64,000 nt of DNA from Tannerellaceae bacterium (GCA_031280645.1 JAITGL010000043.1:1-64000), one strand, 5' to 3'. Positions 39,244 to 48,344 are shown, numbered from the stretch's first letter. The notes: generated from the sequence alone by a model not told the origin. Numbers and translations: made by a program.

Positions 39244-39302
39244 TTGTCCTCTCCTTCCTGTTCTCTTGAGCGGTTCGCTCCGGAAAGCTATTGAGAGAGG
39301 GG

Positions 39303-39385
39303 TGGGCAGTGATGGATTCGAACCACCGAAGACGTAAGTCAGCTGAGTTACAGTCAGCCCCATTTGGCCACTCTGGTAACTGCCC
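39303..39385 (-). tRNA. tRNA-Tyr (GTA)
   Basis: 83 nt, class II with a long variable arm (TGACTTACGTCTTCGG region). Acceptor stem GGGCAGT/ACTGCCC, anticodon stem GCTGA/TCAGC with loop CTGTAAC and anticodon GTA, discriminator A. It is the first gene of the tRNA-tuf-rpoBC block. Confidence 0.96.
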
Positions 39386-39395
39386 TTTCGCGGCG

Positions 39396-39426
39396 CAAAA
39401 GTATGAATTAATCTCTTATCTGCAAA
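39396..39426 (-). promoter_or_regulatory. Main promoter of the tRNA-tuf-rpoBC block
   Basis: On the minus strand TTTG (39423-39426), 19-bp spacer, TACTTTTG (39396-39403), 10 bp before tRNA-Tyr. The -33 box lies inside the 3' end of ribH. Confidence 0.75.
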
Positions 39427-39902
39427 TTTAATTGCGCCATCTTTATTGCTGTAATGGCTGCTTCATCTCCTTTATTACCATACCTGCCGCCTGCGCGATC
39501 TGCCGCCTGGCTTTCGGTGTCGGTAGTTAACAGGCCGAAGATGAATGGGATATTGTGGTGTACATTTAAAAGGGTTATGCCTTTCGTTACGCTGGAACAA
39601 ACGTATTCAAAGTGCGGCGTTTCGCCTCTGATAACGCATCCGAGTACAATAATTGCATCAAGATTCATCATTTCGGAAAGGACTTTCGCTCCAAAGGTTA
39701 GTTCAAAGCTGCCGGGAACATAGCGGATGTGAATGTTCGACCGATCGGTTCCATGGCGTTCGAGAGCGCTGCACGCGCCGGCCAAAAGTTTATTGGTGAT
39801 GCTTTGGTTCCACTCGGATACAACGATGCCGAAGCTCATGTCTTTGGCGTCAGGAACGTTGTCGGGAGTTTGACCCGACATGTATTGATTAATCGTTGAC
39901 AA
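39408..39902 (-). CDS. ribH: 6,7-dimethyl-8-ribityllumazine synthase
   Basis: 164 residues, full length. It condenses the ribityl-aminouracil with 3,4-dihydroxybutanone phosphate in the penultimate step of riboflavin synthesis, usually as an icosahedral 60-mer. Motifs are [59 protein letters not shown] and the [13 protein letters not shown] end. It follows the TPR gene by 5 bp. The promoter for the tRNA-tuf block overlaps its 3' end. Confidence 0.97.
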   Translation of the reverse strand: MSTINQYMSGQTPDNVPDAKDMSFGIVVSEWNQSITNKLLAGACSALERHGTDRSNIHIRYVPGSFELTFGAKVLSEMMNLDAIIVLGCVIRGETPHFEYVCSSVTKGITLLNVHHNIPFIFGLLTTDTESQAADRAGGRYGNKGDEAAITAIKMAQLNLQIRD

Positions 39903-39907
39903 GGGGA

Positions 39908-40597
39908 TTATTTCTTTGCGAGTTCGGATGCGCGGGTTATGTATTTGTCGATCGAGGAGGCTTCTTCGGAATTGAAGTATTTTTCTTTTATCGTTGTATA
40001 GGCTTTAACGGCGTTGCCATATTGCTTCAATTCTTCATAGGCCAAGCCGGCTTTTTTGAGGAAAACGGGGCCGAGGATTTCGTTGTCGGCCTTGCGGGCC
40101 GCTTTCTCAAAGTAGGGGATGCCTTCGGCAATACGGCCGGAATTTATGTAGCAATCGCCTATCAAACCGATTATTGCCGAAGAAACCATATTGTCTTTGC
40201 CTTTAAATCCTTTAAGTATTTGGGCGGCGCTTTCGGAGTCGCCCATCCTGAAGTAGCAAATGCCGGCGTAAGCTCTGGCAAGATTGGCGCTTGAGCTGGT
40301 ACCGTAGCTGTCGATTATCGACAGGAAGCCGGGATAATCTGCCTGGTTGCCGTTCAGGGCGAGTGCAAATGAATCTCTCGCAAAATATTGTTCGCCTTTA
40401 AAAATCGCAACAGAGGCTTTCTTTTCCTGGGGAACCAGATAGCCGTAATAAATGCCGAGTACGCAGGCTGTGATGGCCGCTACGCCTGTAATGACGTATA
40501 CAATGTGCATTTTATATTTCTCGATAAATTGTTCGGATTTTGAGACGAGTTCGCTCACTTCCAATTCTTTGTTTACACCTTTTCCTTTGGTAGCCAT
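39908..40597 (-). CDS. TPR-containing membrane-anchored protein
   Basis: 229 residues. A basic N-terminus precedes one membrane helix ([20 protein letters not shown], about residues 32-52), then TPR-like pairs ([40 protein letters not shown]). The layout resembles YfgM/TPR_21-type proteins that assist periplasmic folding at the translocon, but a Bacteroidota-specific role is possible. It sits 5 bp ahead of ribH. A -7 box (TACCTTTG, 40642-40649) precedes it on the minus strand. Confidence 0.8.
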   Translation of the reverse strand: MATKGKGVNKELEVSELVSKSEQFIEKYKMHIVYVITGVAAITACVLGIYYGYLVPQEKKASVAIFKGEQYFARDSFALALNGNQADYPGFLSIIDSYGTSSSANLARAYAGICYFRMGDSESAAQILKGFKGKDNMVSSAIIGLIGDCYINSGRIAEGIPYFEKAARKADNEILGPVFLKKAGLAYEELKQYGNAVKAYTTIKEKYFNSEEASSIDKYITRASELAKK

Positions 40598-40641
40598 AAT
40601 TTATTTGTTACATTAATATTTGGTGATTGTTTTTCAGGGCG

Positions 40642-40649
40642 CAAAGGTA
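40642..40649 (-). promoter_or_regulatory. -7 box (TACCTTTG) for the TPR gene and ribH
   Basis: A minus-strand perfect TAnnTTTG match 44 bp before the start codon. A possible ATTG -33 element lies about 15 bp upstream. Confidence 0.55.
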
Positions 40650-40908
40650 GTTGTTTGAAAGATACAATGCAATACGCTTCCGAAGGATATATTTCAGGCC
40701 AATCCAACCTCTTTTCCTTATATCATCGTTATCCGCTTTAGATTTTAACCGACCCACATTATTGGTAATGCGTATCCAGGCCTTGTCTGATATGTACATC
40801 GCCCGCCCCCATTTACCCAGGCAAAGCCCGCAGCCCGGCAGCCCATATATTGCTGTGAAACCGCCGATTATCGAGCTAAATACAAAATCATTACCGTGAA
40901 AAACGTCG

Positions 40909-40987
40909 TTTTCGTAGCTACCGGAACGTTTTTGGTAGCTACCGGAACTGTTTTCGTAGCTACGAAAAACGTTTTCTCAACTACCTG
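40909..40987. repeat. Array D: short 21-bp phased GTAGCTAC array
   Basis: Four core positions have centres at 40917.5, 40938.5, 40959.5 and 40980.5, exactly 21 bp apart. Three are GTAGCTAC and the last is the inverted CAACTAC half-form, as at the right end of array B. It is the same repeat family 30 kb away. It lies in the 597-bp divergent gap between the TPR gene and recF. The rest of that gap holds the two promoters and nothing else I recognise. Confidence 0.92.
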
Positions 40988-41165
40988 AATCGCATGTATT
41001 TTAGACCGGATAATTGGGTCGGCTGGGAGATTTCTTTTAATGGATAGATTGCCGGAAAAACTCTTTAGCATGATTTGATGGATTTGAGATATGGAGAAAG
41101 AATCTGTTTCGGCGCCCGATGCCCAACCGCCCCCGCGCGCTGCTTTTAAAGTCGGAACAGTTTTC

Positions 41166-41173
41166 TAACTTTG
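41166..41173 (+). promoter_or_regulatory. -7 box (TAACTTTG) for recF
   Basis: A TAnnTTTG match 22 bp before the recF start codon. Confidence 0.6.
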
Positions 41174-41194
41174 TAATGCAAACATTCCAATAAG

Positions 41195-42295
41195 ATGATA
41201 CTCAAACGAATTTCCATACTTAATTTTAAAAACATACAGCAAGCCGACATCTCGTTCTCCCCCGGGATGAACTGCTTTTTCGGCAATAACGGCATGGGTA
41301 AAACGAACCTTCTCGATGCCGTTTATTATCTGTCGTTCTGCAAAAGCCACCTTAACGCCGCCGATAGCCAGCTTGTTATGCACAACCACGAGGTATGCGT
41401 ACTGCAAGGTAATTACGAGTGCGAAGGCCGCGACGAAAATATATTGTGCGCCATACGCCCAGGACACAAAAAACAATTCAGCCGCAACAAAAAAGAGTAC
41501 GACCGCCTTTCCGAACATATCGGCCTCCTGCCCATTGTTATGGTTTCGCCCGCCGATTCGGAGCTTGTGCGCGGAGGAAGCGGAGAGCGGAGGCGTTTGC
41601 TCGATATGATTATCTCACAGCATAACCGGAAATACCTCTACACCCTTATACATTATAATAAAATATTGCAGCAGCGAAACGCCTTGCTTCGCAACCGCGC
41701 CTCCGACCCTTCGCTTTACGAGGTGATCGAGATGCAACTCGAACTGTACGGCATGGAATTATACAAAATGCGCCGCGAAATGACCGAAAGCTTCCTCCCG
41801 CTATTCAAGTCGTGCTACAAAAACATCGGCGGATCCGCCGAAGAAGTCGACATCGCTTATATTTCGCAAATGGAACGCGGCAGCCTCGCTAAAGACTTGG
41901 CCGAAAGTCGCGAGCGCGACATGAAGCTGGGCTTCACCTCCTGCGGCGTCCATAAAGACGAGCTCGAAATGAAACTCGGCAATTCGCTCATACGCCGCAT
42001 CGGATCGCAGGGACAAACCAAAACGTTCCTTATCGCCCTCAAGCTGGCACAGTTCATTTTCCTCAAGCAAAAGGGCGAAACCACGCCTTTGCTCCTGCTC
42101 GACGACATTTTCGACAAGCTTGACGCCGAACGCGTTGAACGCATCGTCCGCCTTGTTAACGATCCCTCTTTCGGACAGATTTTCATTACCGATACCAATC
42201 GCAAGTACCTCGACCTCATCCTCCTTTACGTTGGGGCTCCACACGAGCTATTCAAAGTAGAAAACGGTGCGGTCGGCAGCATTGGGCGCTCATGA
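41195..42295 (+). CDS. recF: DNA replication and repair protein RecF
   Basis: 366 residues, full length. An SMC/ABC-type ATPase that works with RecO and RecR to load RecA at gaps in DNA. Visible are the N-terminal LKRISILNFKNIQQADISF, Walker A FGNNGMGKTNLLDAVY, the GGSGERRRLLDM segment, the coiled arm, signature SQGQTKTFLIALKLAQFIF, and Walker B PLLLLDDIFDKLD. Its stop overlaps the start of the DUF721 gene by 4 bp. dnaA and dnaN are not adjacent, as is common in Bacteroidota. Confidence 0.97.
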   Translation: MILKRISILNFKNIQQADISFSPGMNCFFGNNGMGKTNLLDAVYYLSFCKSHLNAADSQLVMHNHEVCVLQGNYECEGRDENILCAIRPGHKKQFSRNKKEYDRLSEHIGLLPIVMVSPADSELVRGGSGERRRLLDMIISQHNRKYLYTLIHYNKILQQRNALLRNRASDPSLYEVIEMQLELYGMELYKMRREMTESFLPLFKSCYKNIGGSAEEVDIAYISQMERGSLAKDLAESRERDMKLGFTSCGVHKDELEMKLGNSLIRRIGSQGQTKTFLIALKLAQFIFLKQKGETTPLLLLDDIFDKLDAERVERIVRLVNDPSFGQIFITDTNRKYLDLILLYVGAPHELFKVENGAVGSIGRS

Positions 42296-42585
42296 GAAGA
42301 AGCAATCCGGAGCCGCTCGGCAATATCCTGAACGATTTTTTCTCGTCGAACGACGCTCTTCGCCAAAGGATACTCGTCATGCGGGTGCAACGCGCCTGGG
42401 GCGAGCTTCTGGGCCCGTCCGTCATGAAGTATACCGGCAGCGTATATGTTAGGAACAGAGCGCTTTATGTATCTCTCACTTCATCCGTGCTTCGCAGCGA
42501 GCTGATGCTGAACCGCGAAGAACTGATCAGGCGGCTTAACAATCATGCCGGCGGAGAGGTTATTGTGGATATTGTGATGCGGTAA
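42292..42585 (+). CDS. DUF721 family protein
   Basis: 97 residues, matching the small DciA-like DUF721 domain: LGNILNDFF at the start, RVQRAWGELLGPSVMKYTGS, VRNRALYVSLTSSVLRSEL and the NREELIRRLNNHAG end. In other bacteria DciA loads the replicative helicase DnaB; short Bacteroidota members next to recF are presumed to act in replication or repair. The ATGA overlap with recF implies translational coupling. Confidence 0.9.
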   Translation: MRRSNPEPLGNILNDFFSSNDALRQRILVMRVQRAWGELLGPSVMKYTGSVYVRNRALYVSLTSSVLRSELMLNREELIRRLNNHAGGEVIVDIVMR

Positions 42586-42594
42586 GGCATTTTT

Positions 42595-43281
42595 TTATTT
42601 CTTGAAGTAAAAAGAAAAATAAGCCTTGAGCCGCTCGCGCTCCTCGTCGGTAAATACGCCGGCGGCGCATAGCCTGTCCCAGCCCTCAAGCGGCCGGCTG
42701 CGGCGCAGGCTGCATATTGCCATCGCCTGAGCCCGGCTCACGTAAGGGTGCCTCGACATTGAATCCATCTGTAAATAATTGATGAAGAGCGGGGCGATAA
42801 ACGAGGCGTCAACGTAAAACCAATCCCGCAGCGCGGCAAAACGCTCCTCGTCCATCCTGTAAACCTCCATTAACTGATCAACGGTGTAGAAGCCCCCAAG
42901 GTTATCGCGAAGCTCGGCTATCTTCCTGGCATAAAAGCTCGCTATGCCGGGCACCATCTTGAGCGACGCCGTATCGGCCGTATTCAGCTCCACTTTTGTG
43001 CCTGCCGGATACTTCTGCCGCCTCTCATATCCCGGCGAGCCCTTCCGAGGAGCCGGGCCGTCTGACGCCCGGATGTCGGGCTCGCGAGGGGGCGGCTGGC
43101 TTGTGTCGACAGCCATAGGCCTGGGGGCGTTGTCGGGGCGGACAATCATTTGCGGCGCAGGCTGTTTTGCTTTCTTGTTTATTTGCGAAATTAATACCGC
43201 GCTGATACTTGTCAGCAGCAGGAGGAGAGCTAAGACGCGACGCTCTCCGGTTGAAAAGTACAGAAAATTTTTCCACTTCAT
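42595..43281 (-). CDS. ComEA-like helix-hairpin-helix protein, membrane-anchored
   Basis: 228 residues from ATG 43281. One N-terminal membrane helix (RVLALLLLLTSISAVLISQI), a Pro-rich linker, and two helix-hairpin-helix units: VELNTADTASLKMVPGIASF and, near the C-terminus, SRHPYVSRAQAMAICSLRRS. HhH domains bind DNA without sequence specificity; anchored forms resemble ComEA, which pulls DNA across the envelope in competence, though no other com gene is nearby. The start is set by the minus-strand -7 box at 43305-43312; a longer start would lie upstream of it. Confidence 0.88.
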   Translation of the reverse strand: MKWKNFLYFSTGERRVLALLLLLTSISAVLISQINKKAKQPAPQMIVRPDNAPRPMAVDTSQPPPREPDIRASDGPAPRKGSPGYERRQKYPAGTKVELNTADTASLKMVPGIASFYARKIAELRDNLGGFYTVDQLMEVYRMDEERFAALRDWFYVDASFIAPLFINYLQMDSMSRHPYVSRAQAMAICSLRRSRPLEGWDRLCAAGVFTDEERERLKAYFSFYFKK

Positions 43282-43304
43282 ACAGGTTTGCTTTGGTTGG
43301 GGCG

Positions 43305-43312
43305 CAAAGGTA
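43305..43312 (-). promoter_or_regulatory. -7 box (TACCTTTG) for the HhH gene
   Basis: A minus-strand perfect match 23 bp before ATG 43281. It places initiation near 43298 and so rules out the longer frame starting at 43335. Confidence 0.65.
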
Positions 43313-43391
43313 TTCAAGCGATGCCGAATCTGCAACGGGATAATTTCTCCGATGGAGATTAATCCCCAACTCTAAATTCGCCGGTTCAAAC

Positions 43392-43399
43392 TATCTTTG
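43392..43399 (+). promoter_or_regulatory. -7 box (TATCTTTG) for the fucosidase cluster
   Basis: A perfect match 34 bp before the GH29 start codon. No -33 TTTG is clear. Confidence 0.6.
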
Positions 43400-43433
43400 C
43401 CTCCCAATAATAATTAATTTTTAAAATTTTACC

Positions 43434-44987
43434 ATGAAACACATCATCGCAACAGCAGCCATAGCCGCTGCAATCCTGGCCTCGTGTACCGCCGAAAAGA
43501 AGCCGGTAAAGGATATCAATTCAACTGTTAGCCCGGCGGGAACTTCAACATTCAAAGCCGATTGGGACAGTATCGCGGCAAAGTATAGCTTCCCCGAATG
43601 GTTTGCCGACGCCAAGTTCGGAATCTTTATACATTGGGGAGTTTACGCCGTGCCGGCCTTCGATAACGAATGGTATCCGCGAAACATGTATCAGCAGGAT
43701 CATAAAGTATTTAAGAGCCATGCCGAACGTTACGGCAGCCAGGAATCGTTCGGATACAAAGATTTTATCCCGATGTTCAAGGCCGAACGCTTTAACGCCA
43801 ACGAATGGATGGCGCTCTTCAAGGCTTCGGGCGCCAAGTACGTGGTTCCGGTAGCCGAGCACCACGACGGGTTTTCGATGTACGCATCCGACCGCAACCA
43901 TTGGAACTCTGTGGACATGGGCCCCAAAAGGGATATCGTGGGCGAGCTGAAGGCCGCGGCCGAGCGCGAAGGCATCGTTTTCGGACTGTCGAGCCACAGG
44001 CTGGAGAACGCCTGGTTCTATAACGGGGGAATGAAATTCCCGTCCGACGTGCAGGATACCTCCATATCCCTTTACGGCTTCCGGCTTCCGGGCGGACGGG
44101 AGGATTATAACGAGGCTGTGGCGCTCGACTGGTTAGCGCATGTGCACGAGCTGATCGACAAGTACCAACCCCAACTCTTCTGGTTTGACTGGACGGTGGA
44201 TTCAGACGTGATCAGGCCTTACTTTAACAAGTTCCTCGCATACTATTACAACTCCGCGATCGACTGGGGGAAGCAAGTGGCGGTTAATACCAAGTCGGGA
44301 TATCCTACCAATATACAAGTGGGCGACGTTGAGCGGGGAAAACTCGACAGCATGCGCAAATATCCCTGGCAAACCGACACCTCCGTTGGAAAACACTCGT
44401 GGTGCTATACCGAGGGAGAAGAAAATAAAACTCCCGAACAAATCGTTCACGACCTCGTCGACATTGTGAGCAAAAACGGCAACCTCCTGCTCAACATCGG
44501 CCCGAAAGCCGACGGGACCATAACCGGCGAACAAGCCAACGTACTGCTCAATATCGGACAATGGCTCAACATTAACGGCGAAGCAATCTACGGCTCCCGA
44601 TGCTGGAAAAAACACGGCGAAGGCGACAAAGGCGGTACCGCCGGATCATTTACCGACAACGCCGCAACCGAATACTCCGCCCGCGACATACGCTTCACCT
44701 CAAAAGGAAACACGCTTTACGCCATCGTACTCAGCTGCAAAGAACCGCAAACCATCGTTCGCAGCCTTACGCCAGAAAACATCGGCTCCGCCAAAATACA
44801 ATCGGTGCGGCTGCTGGGATCGGACGACAACATTGAATGGGAACTTACGCCCGACGGACTGAAAGTTAAATTCCCCGACAAAATGCCTTGCAGCTACGCC
44901 TGCTCCATACGCATCGACTTCGACAAACCCGCCGGCGAAAACCTCCCCTCCGAAATGATCGACATACCCTTTAAGCACGGATCATAA
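43434..44987 (+). CDS. Alpha-L-fucosidase (GH29) lipoprotein
   Basis: 517 residues. A lipoprotein signal (IAAAILASC) places it in the periplasm or at the cell surface. The GH29 barrel is intact: WFADAKFGIFIHWGVYAVPA, NEWYPRNMY, YVVPVAEHHDGFSMY, then LFWFDWTVDSD, where the first Asp (after WF) is the expected nucleophile. The LLLNIGPKADGTI segment closes the barrel, and a beta domain follows. It releases L-fucose from host or plant glycans. The aldo/keto reductase gene starts 2 bp downstream, so released fucose is probably the substrate of the following genes. Confidence 0.96.
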   Translation: MKHIIATAAIAAAILASCTAEKKPVKDINSTVSPAGTSTFKADWDSIAAKYSFPEWFADAKFGIFIHWGVYAVPAFDNEWYPRNMYQQDHKVFKSHAERYGSQESFGYKDFIPMFKAERFNANEWMALFKASGAKYVVPVAEHHDGFSMYASDRNHWNSVDMGPKRDIVGELKAAAEREGIVFGLSSHRLENAWFYNGGMKFPSDVQDTSISLYGFRLPGGREDYNEAVALDWLAHVHELIDKYQPQLFWFDWTVDSDVIRPYFNKFLAYYYNSAIDWGKQVAVNTKSGYPTNIQVGDVERGKLDSMRKYPWQTDTSVGKHSWCYTEGEENKTPEQIVHDLVDIVSKNGNLLLNIGPKADGTITGEQANVLLNIGQWLNINGEAIYGSRCWKKHGEGDKGGTAGSFTDNAATEYSARDIRFTSKGNTLYAIVLSCKEPQTIVRSLTPENIGSAKIQSVRLLGSDDNIEWELTPDGLKVKFPDKMPCSYACSIRIDFDKPAGENLPSEMIDIPFKHGS

Positions 44988-44989
44988 TC

Positions 44990-45922
44990 ATGGAATACAG
45001 AAACCTCGGGCAAACGGGCATGAAAGTATCCTCGCTCGGCTTCGGAGCCTCGTCGCTCGGCGGAGTTTTCCATCCGCTTAAAGAAGAAGAAGGGATACGG
45101 GCCGTAAACGCCGCCGTTGAAAGCGGAATCAACTTTATCGACGTATCGCCCTATTACGGCCACTACAAGGCCGAAACCCTGCTCGGCAAAGCCCTGCGCG
45201 ACATTGACCGCAACAAGTATTACCTCTCAACCAAAGTAGGACGCTACGGAGTAAACGGGCAAAACACGTGGGACTACTCCGCCCGCCGCGCCCAGGAAAG
45301 CGTTTACGAAAGCATGGAGCGGCTCAACGTTGATTATGTCGACCTCGTAAGCGTTCACGACATCGAATTTGCCGACCTGAGGCAGGTTTGCTCCGAAACC
45401 CTCCCCGCCCTCGTCGAGCTCCGCAACCAGGGAATTATTGAGCACGTAGGGATTACCAACCTTACCCTCCGCCATTTCCGCTACGTTATTGACCACACGC
45501 CCGCCGGAACGGTCGAAACCATACTGTCGTTCTGCCATTACTGCCTTAACGACGACTCGCTTGCCGATTATCTCGACTATTTCGAGTCGAAAGGCATAGG
45601 AGTAATCAACGCCTCGCCGTTTTCGATGGGACTGCTAACCGAACGCGGCGCGCCCGCCTGGCATCCCGCCCCCGCGCCCCTGCGCCGCCTTTGCGCCGAA
45701 GCCGCCCAATGGTGCGCCAAGTCGGGCAAGCCGATCGAAGCCTTAGCCATTCAGTACGCCGTTGCAAACCCCCGGATTGCCGCCACGCTGTTCAGCACCA
45801 CCCGCGCCGAAGCCGTGGCCTGCAACATCGCCCGCAGCGCCGAACCGCTCAACCAGGCCATGCTCGACGAAGTGCGGAGCATACTCGAACCGGCTTTTCG
45901 CGATACATGGCTAAACTCTTAG
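44990..45922 (+). CDS. Aldo/keto reductase, L-fucose/L-galactose 1-dehydrogenase-like
   Basis: 310 residues, a TIM-barrel AKR without signal peptide. The catalytic tetrad is visible: Asp and Tyr in INFIDVSPYYGHYKAETLLG, Lys in YLSTKVGRYG, and His in LVSVHDIEF. The pattern resembles L-galactose dehydrogenases and bacterial L-fucose dehydrogenases, which oxidise the sugar at C1 to a lactone with NAD(P)+. The gene follows the fucosidase by 2 bp, so oxidation of released L-fucose is the favoured role. General AKR activity on other aldoses is the alternative. Confidence 0.88.
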   Translation: MEYRNLGQTGMKVSSLGFGASSLGGVFHPLKEEEGIRAVNAAVESGINFIDVSPYYGHYKAETLLGKALRDIDRNKYYLSTKVGRYGVNGQNTWDYSARRAQESVYESMERLNVDYVDLVSVHDIEFADLRQVCSETLPALVELRNQGIIEHVGITNLTLRHFRYVIDHTPAGTVETILSFCHYCLNDDSLADYLDYFESKGIGVINASPFSMGLLTERGAPAWHPAPAPLRRLCAEAAQWCAKSGKPIEALAIQYAVANPRIAATLFSTTRAEAVACNIARSAEPLNQAMLDEVRSILEPAFRDTWLNS

Positions 45923-45975
45923 CGGCAAGATAAGCCCTTAAACAAATATTTTACAGGATGATAATACGAAACCTC

Positions 45976-46182
45976 CAATCTCGCGCCGGAAATTCCGTGG
46001 AGCTTTCCGAGGCCTGAGATTCCTTGCCGGAAATTCCGTGAAGCTTTCCGAGGCCTGAGATTCCTTGCCGGAAATTCCGTGAAGCTTTCCGAGGTCTAAG
46101 ATTCCTTGCCGGAAATTCCGTGAAGCTTTCCGAGGTTCAAGATTCCTTCCCGGAAATTCCGGCGAGCTTTCCGAGGTTTAGC
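45976..46182. repeat. Array E: 41-bp GGAAATTCC / AGGCCT array
   Basis: Five units with GGAAATTCC starting at 45988, 46029, 46070, 46111 and 46152, exactly 41 bp apart. Each unit also has an AGCTTTCCGAGG(C/T)CT element and an ATTCCTTGCCGG run; it is the same spacer family as array C. It interrupts the presumed fucose cluster between the reductase and the amidohydrolase; the remaining bases in this 339-bp gap show nothing else. Confidence 0.92.
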
Positions 46183-46261
46183 CTCGCCTTGCCGGGAACC
46201 CGGCGGAGGTTTGCAAAAGCGGTATTATCTCCATCATTATTATATTAATAAATAGATAAAT

Positions 46262-47227
46262 ATGAATGATCAAACCAATAACCCGGGGCCGCGCGAGAGC
46301 CTGCCTTCGCTGCTGATAATCGACGCTCATGCGCATCTTTGGCTGCAACAGTCGGCCGAGGTCGACGGCCAACTAATTTACGGGCTTGGCGGCGGGCGGG
46401 CTTTCTTTATGGGAGAAGTGAGGCAAATGCTGCCTCCGTATATGACCCGCGGCTGCAATACGGCCGAGGCGCTGCTTGCCAACATGGATTACGCCCAGGT
46501 GGCCGCCGCCGTTATCACCCAGGAGTATATCGACGGCTCGCAGAACGATTACCTGCGCGAAGTGCAGCGCCTTTACCCCGGCCGCTTCCTTTGCTGCGCG
46601 CTGGTCGACGCCCGCCGGCCCGGTTTTGCCGCCGAAGCCGAGCAGGCCGTCGGCGAAGGATTCCGCGCCTTTAAGCTGCCCGCCGGCCGCCTTATCATGA
46701 GCGACCGCCGGGTGCGCCTCACTTCGAACGAGATGATGAGCCTCTTTGCAACGCTCAGCCGCAATGGCCTCATACTGTCGGTCGACCTTGCCGACGGGGC
46801 CGGGCAAACGGCCGAGATGGAGGAGGTGATTGCAGAATATCCGTCGCTAAAGATTGCCGTGGGCCATTTCGGCATGGTAAACCGCCCCGGCTGGCAAGAG
46901 CAGATCAAGCTGGCGCGCCACTCCAATGTGATGATAGAGTCGGGAGGCATAACCTGGCTGTTCCACAATGAATTTTATCCTTACCACGGGGCCGTGAAGG
47001 CCATCCGCGAAGCGGCGTCGCTGGCGGGGATCGAGAAGCTCATGTGGGGCTCCGACTATCCGCGAACCATGGTTGCGATAACCTACCGCATGTCGTACGA
47101 CTTTATCCTCCGCAGCGATATTCTTTCGGAGGATGAAAAAAGGCTGTTCCTGGGAGCTAACGCCCAGGCTTTTTACGGCTTCGGGCCCCTGCCCGAAATG
47201 CCTTATGTGAAGAGTATGCTCGAATAA
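46262..47227 (+). CDS. Amidohydrolase-2 family protein, L-fuconolactonase-like
   Basis: 321 residues, cytoplasmic. Metal-dependent TIM-barrel hydrolase with LLIIDAHAHLWLQ at the N-terminus (HxH), a CCALVDARRPG strand, KIAVGHFGM (metal His), and EKLMWGSDYPRTMVA near the end (catalytic Asp). The amidohydrolase-2 group includes L-fucono-1,5-lactonase and other sugar lactonases as well as decarboxylases. Between a sugar-1-dehydrogenase-like AKR and a zinc dehydrogenase, lactone opening is the most economical reading. It is preceded by array E rather than by a visible promoter. Confidence 0.85.
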   Translation: MNDQTNNPGPRESLPSLLIIDAHAHLWLQQSAEVDGQLIYGLGGGRAFFMGEVRQMLPPYMTRGCNTAEALLANMDYAQVAAAVITQEYIDGSQNDYLREVQRLYPGRFLCCALVDARRPGFAAEAEQAVGEGFRAFKLPAGRLIMSDRRVRLTSNEMMSLFATLSRNGLILSVDLADGAGQTAEMEEVIAEYPSLKIAVGHFGMVNRPGWQEQIKLARHSNVMIESGGITWLFHNEFYPYHGAVKAIREAASLAGIEKLMWGSDYPRTMVAITYRMSYDFILRSDILSEDEKRLFLGANAQAFYGFGPLPEMPYVKSMLE

Positions 47228-47248
47228 CCCTTACATTATATATATAAT

Positions 47249-48265
47249 ATGAAAGCGATTCAAATATCGCGACCCGGCGAGGTTGCCCTTATTAACGTTC
47301 CGGTTCCGGAGCCCGGGCCTGGCGAAGTATTGCTCCGCGTTGAGTACGCCGGCTTTTGCGGTTCCGACCTCAGTACCTATCTGGGAAAGAATTTGATGGC
47401 GAAGACGCCCGTAATACCCGGCCACGAGATAGGGGGCCGCATCGAGCGAGCCGGCGCCGGCGTTCCGGAGCATATCGCCCCGGGGCTTGCGTGCACGGTT
47501 AACCCGTATACGGCCTGCGGAGCTTGCCCTTCATGCCTTAAAGGCCGCCCGAACGCCTGCCGCGACAATCGCACCCTGGGCGTGCAGCGCAACGGGGCGA
47601 TGAGCGAATATGCGGCCGTTCCGTGGGAGAAGCTTATAATCGACAACGAGGTGTCGCCCCTCCGCTTTGCGCTTGTAGAGCCGATGAGCGTTGGGTTTCA
47701 CGCCGTGGCCCGCGCCGGCGTAACCGATAGCGACGCCGTGATGGTAATAGGCTGCGGGATGATAGGCATGGGGGCCATTGTTCGCGCCTCGCTCCGCGGA
47801 GCCTGCGTGATAGCCTTAGACGTTGACGACGCCAAGCTGGAGGTAGCCCGCAAGTTCGGAGCCTCTCACACTGTCAACGCCGCCGGCAACGTAGAGCGGA
47901 GCCTGATGGATATAACCTCCGGCTCGATGCCCGACGTAACGATTGAAGCCGCCGGCTCTCCGGCCGCTTACCGTTCGGCCTTAGTGTTTGCCGGCTTCAG
48001 CGGCCGCGTTGCCTGCATCGGCTACGCTCCTTCCGACGTATCGCTCCCCACCAAGCTTATCGTACAAAAAGAACTCGACGTTAGAGGATCGCGCAACGCG
48101 CTGCCCGATGATTTCCGCGCGGTTATTGCCTGCCTTAAGCGCAACGCTCTGCCTGTTGAAAGCCTTATCTCTTCGGTTTGCAAGCCGGAGGAGGCCGGGG
48201 ATGCGCTAAAGAATTGGGCGGACAGGCCCGGCGAGGTGTTTCGGATTTTGACGGGGTTCGGTTGA
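47249..48265 (+). CDS. Zinc-dependent medium-chain dehydrogenase
   Basis: 338 residues. The GroES-like catalytic domain carries YAGFCGSDLSTYLG (catalytic Cys), VIPGHEIGGRIERAG (catalytic His/Glu) and the structural-zinc cluster CTACGACPSCLKGRPNAC. The Rossmann half has VMVIGCGMIGMGAIV and a VIALDVDDAKLEVA Asp that favours NAD. It resembles sorbitol, L-threonine and L-galactonate 5-dehydrogenases. Placed 21 bp after the lactonase-like gene, it could oxidise the sugar acid. A terminator follows, so it is the last gene of the cluster. Confidence 0.9.
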   Translation: MKAIQISRPGEVALINVPVPEPGPGEVLLRVEYAGFCGSDLSTYLGKNLMAKTPVIPGHEIGGRIERAGAGVPEHIAPGLACTVNPYTACGACPSCLKGRPNACRDNRTLGVQRNGAMSEYAAVPWEKLIIDNEVSPLRFALVEPMSVGFHAVARAGVTDSDAVMVIGCGMIGMGAIVRASLRGACVIALDVDDAKLEVARKFGASHTVNAAGNVERSLMDITSGSMPDVTIEAAGSPAAYRSALVFAGFSGRVACIGYAPSDVSLPTKLIVQKELDVRGSRNALPDDFRAVIACLKRNALPVESLISSVCKPEEAGDALKNWADRPGEVFRILTGFG

Positions 48266-48304
48266 GCCGGGAAGTTGAACGTAGTTGGCGGGAATGGTTT
48301 TCCG

Positions 48305-48344
48305 GGCGCCGAGGGTTCAAAGTACCCTGCGGAGCCGTTTTTTT
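48305..48344 (+). terminator. Intrinsic terminator after the zinc dehydrogenase gene
   Basis: An inner AGGGT/ACCCT stem within an imperfect GC-rich outer stem, followed by seven T (48338-48344). It lies 40 bp past the stop codon. Confidence 0.6.
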
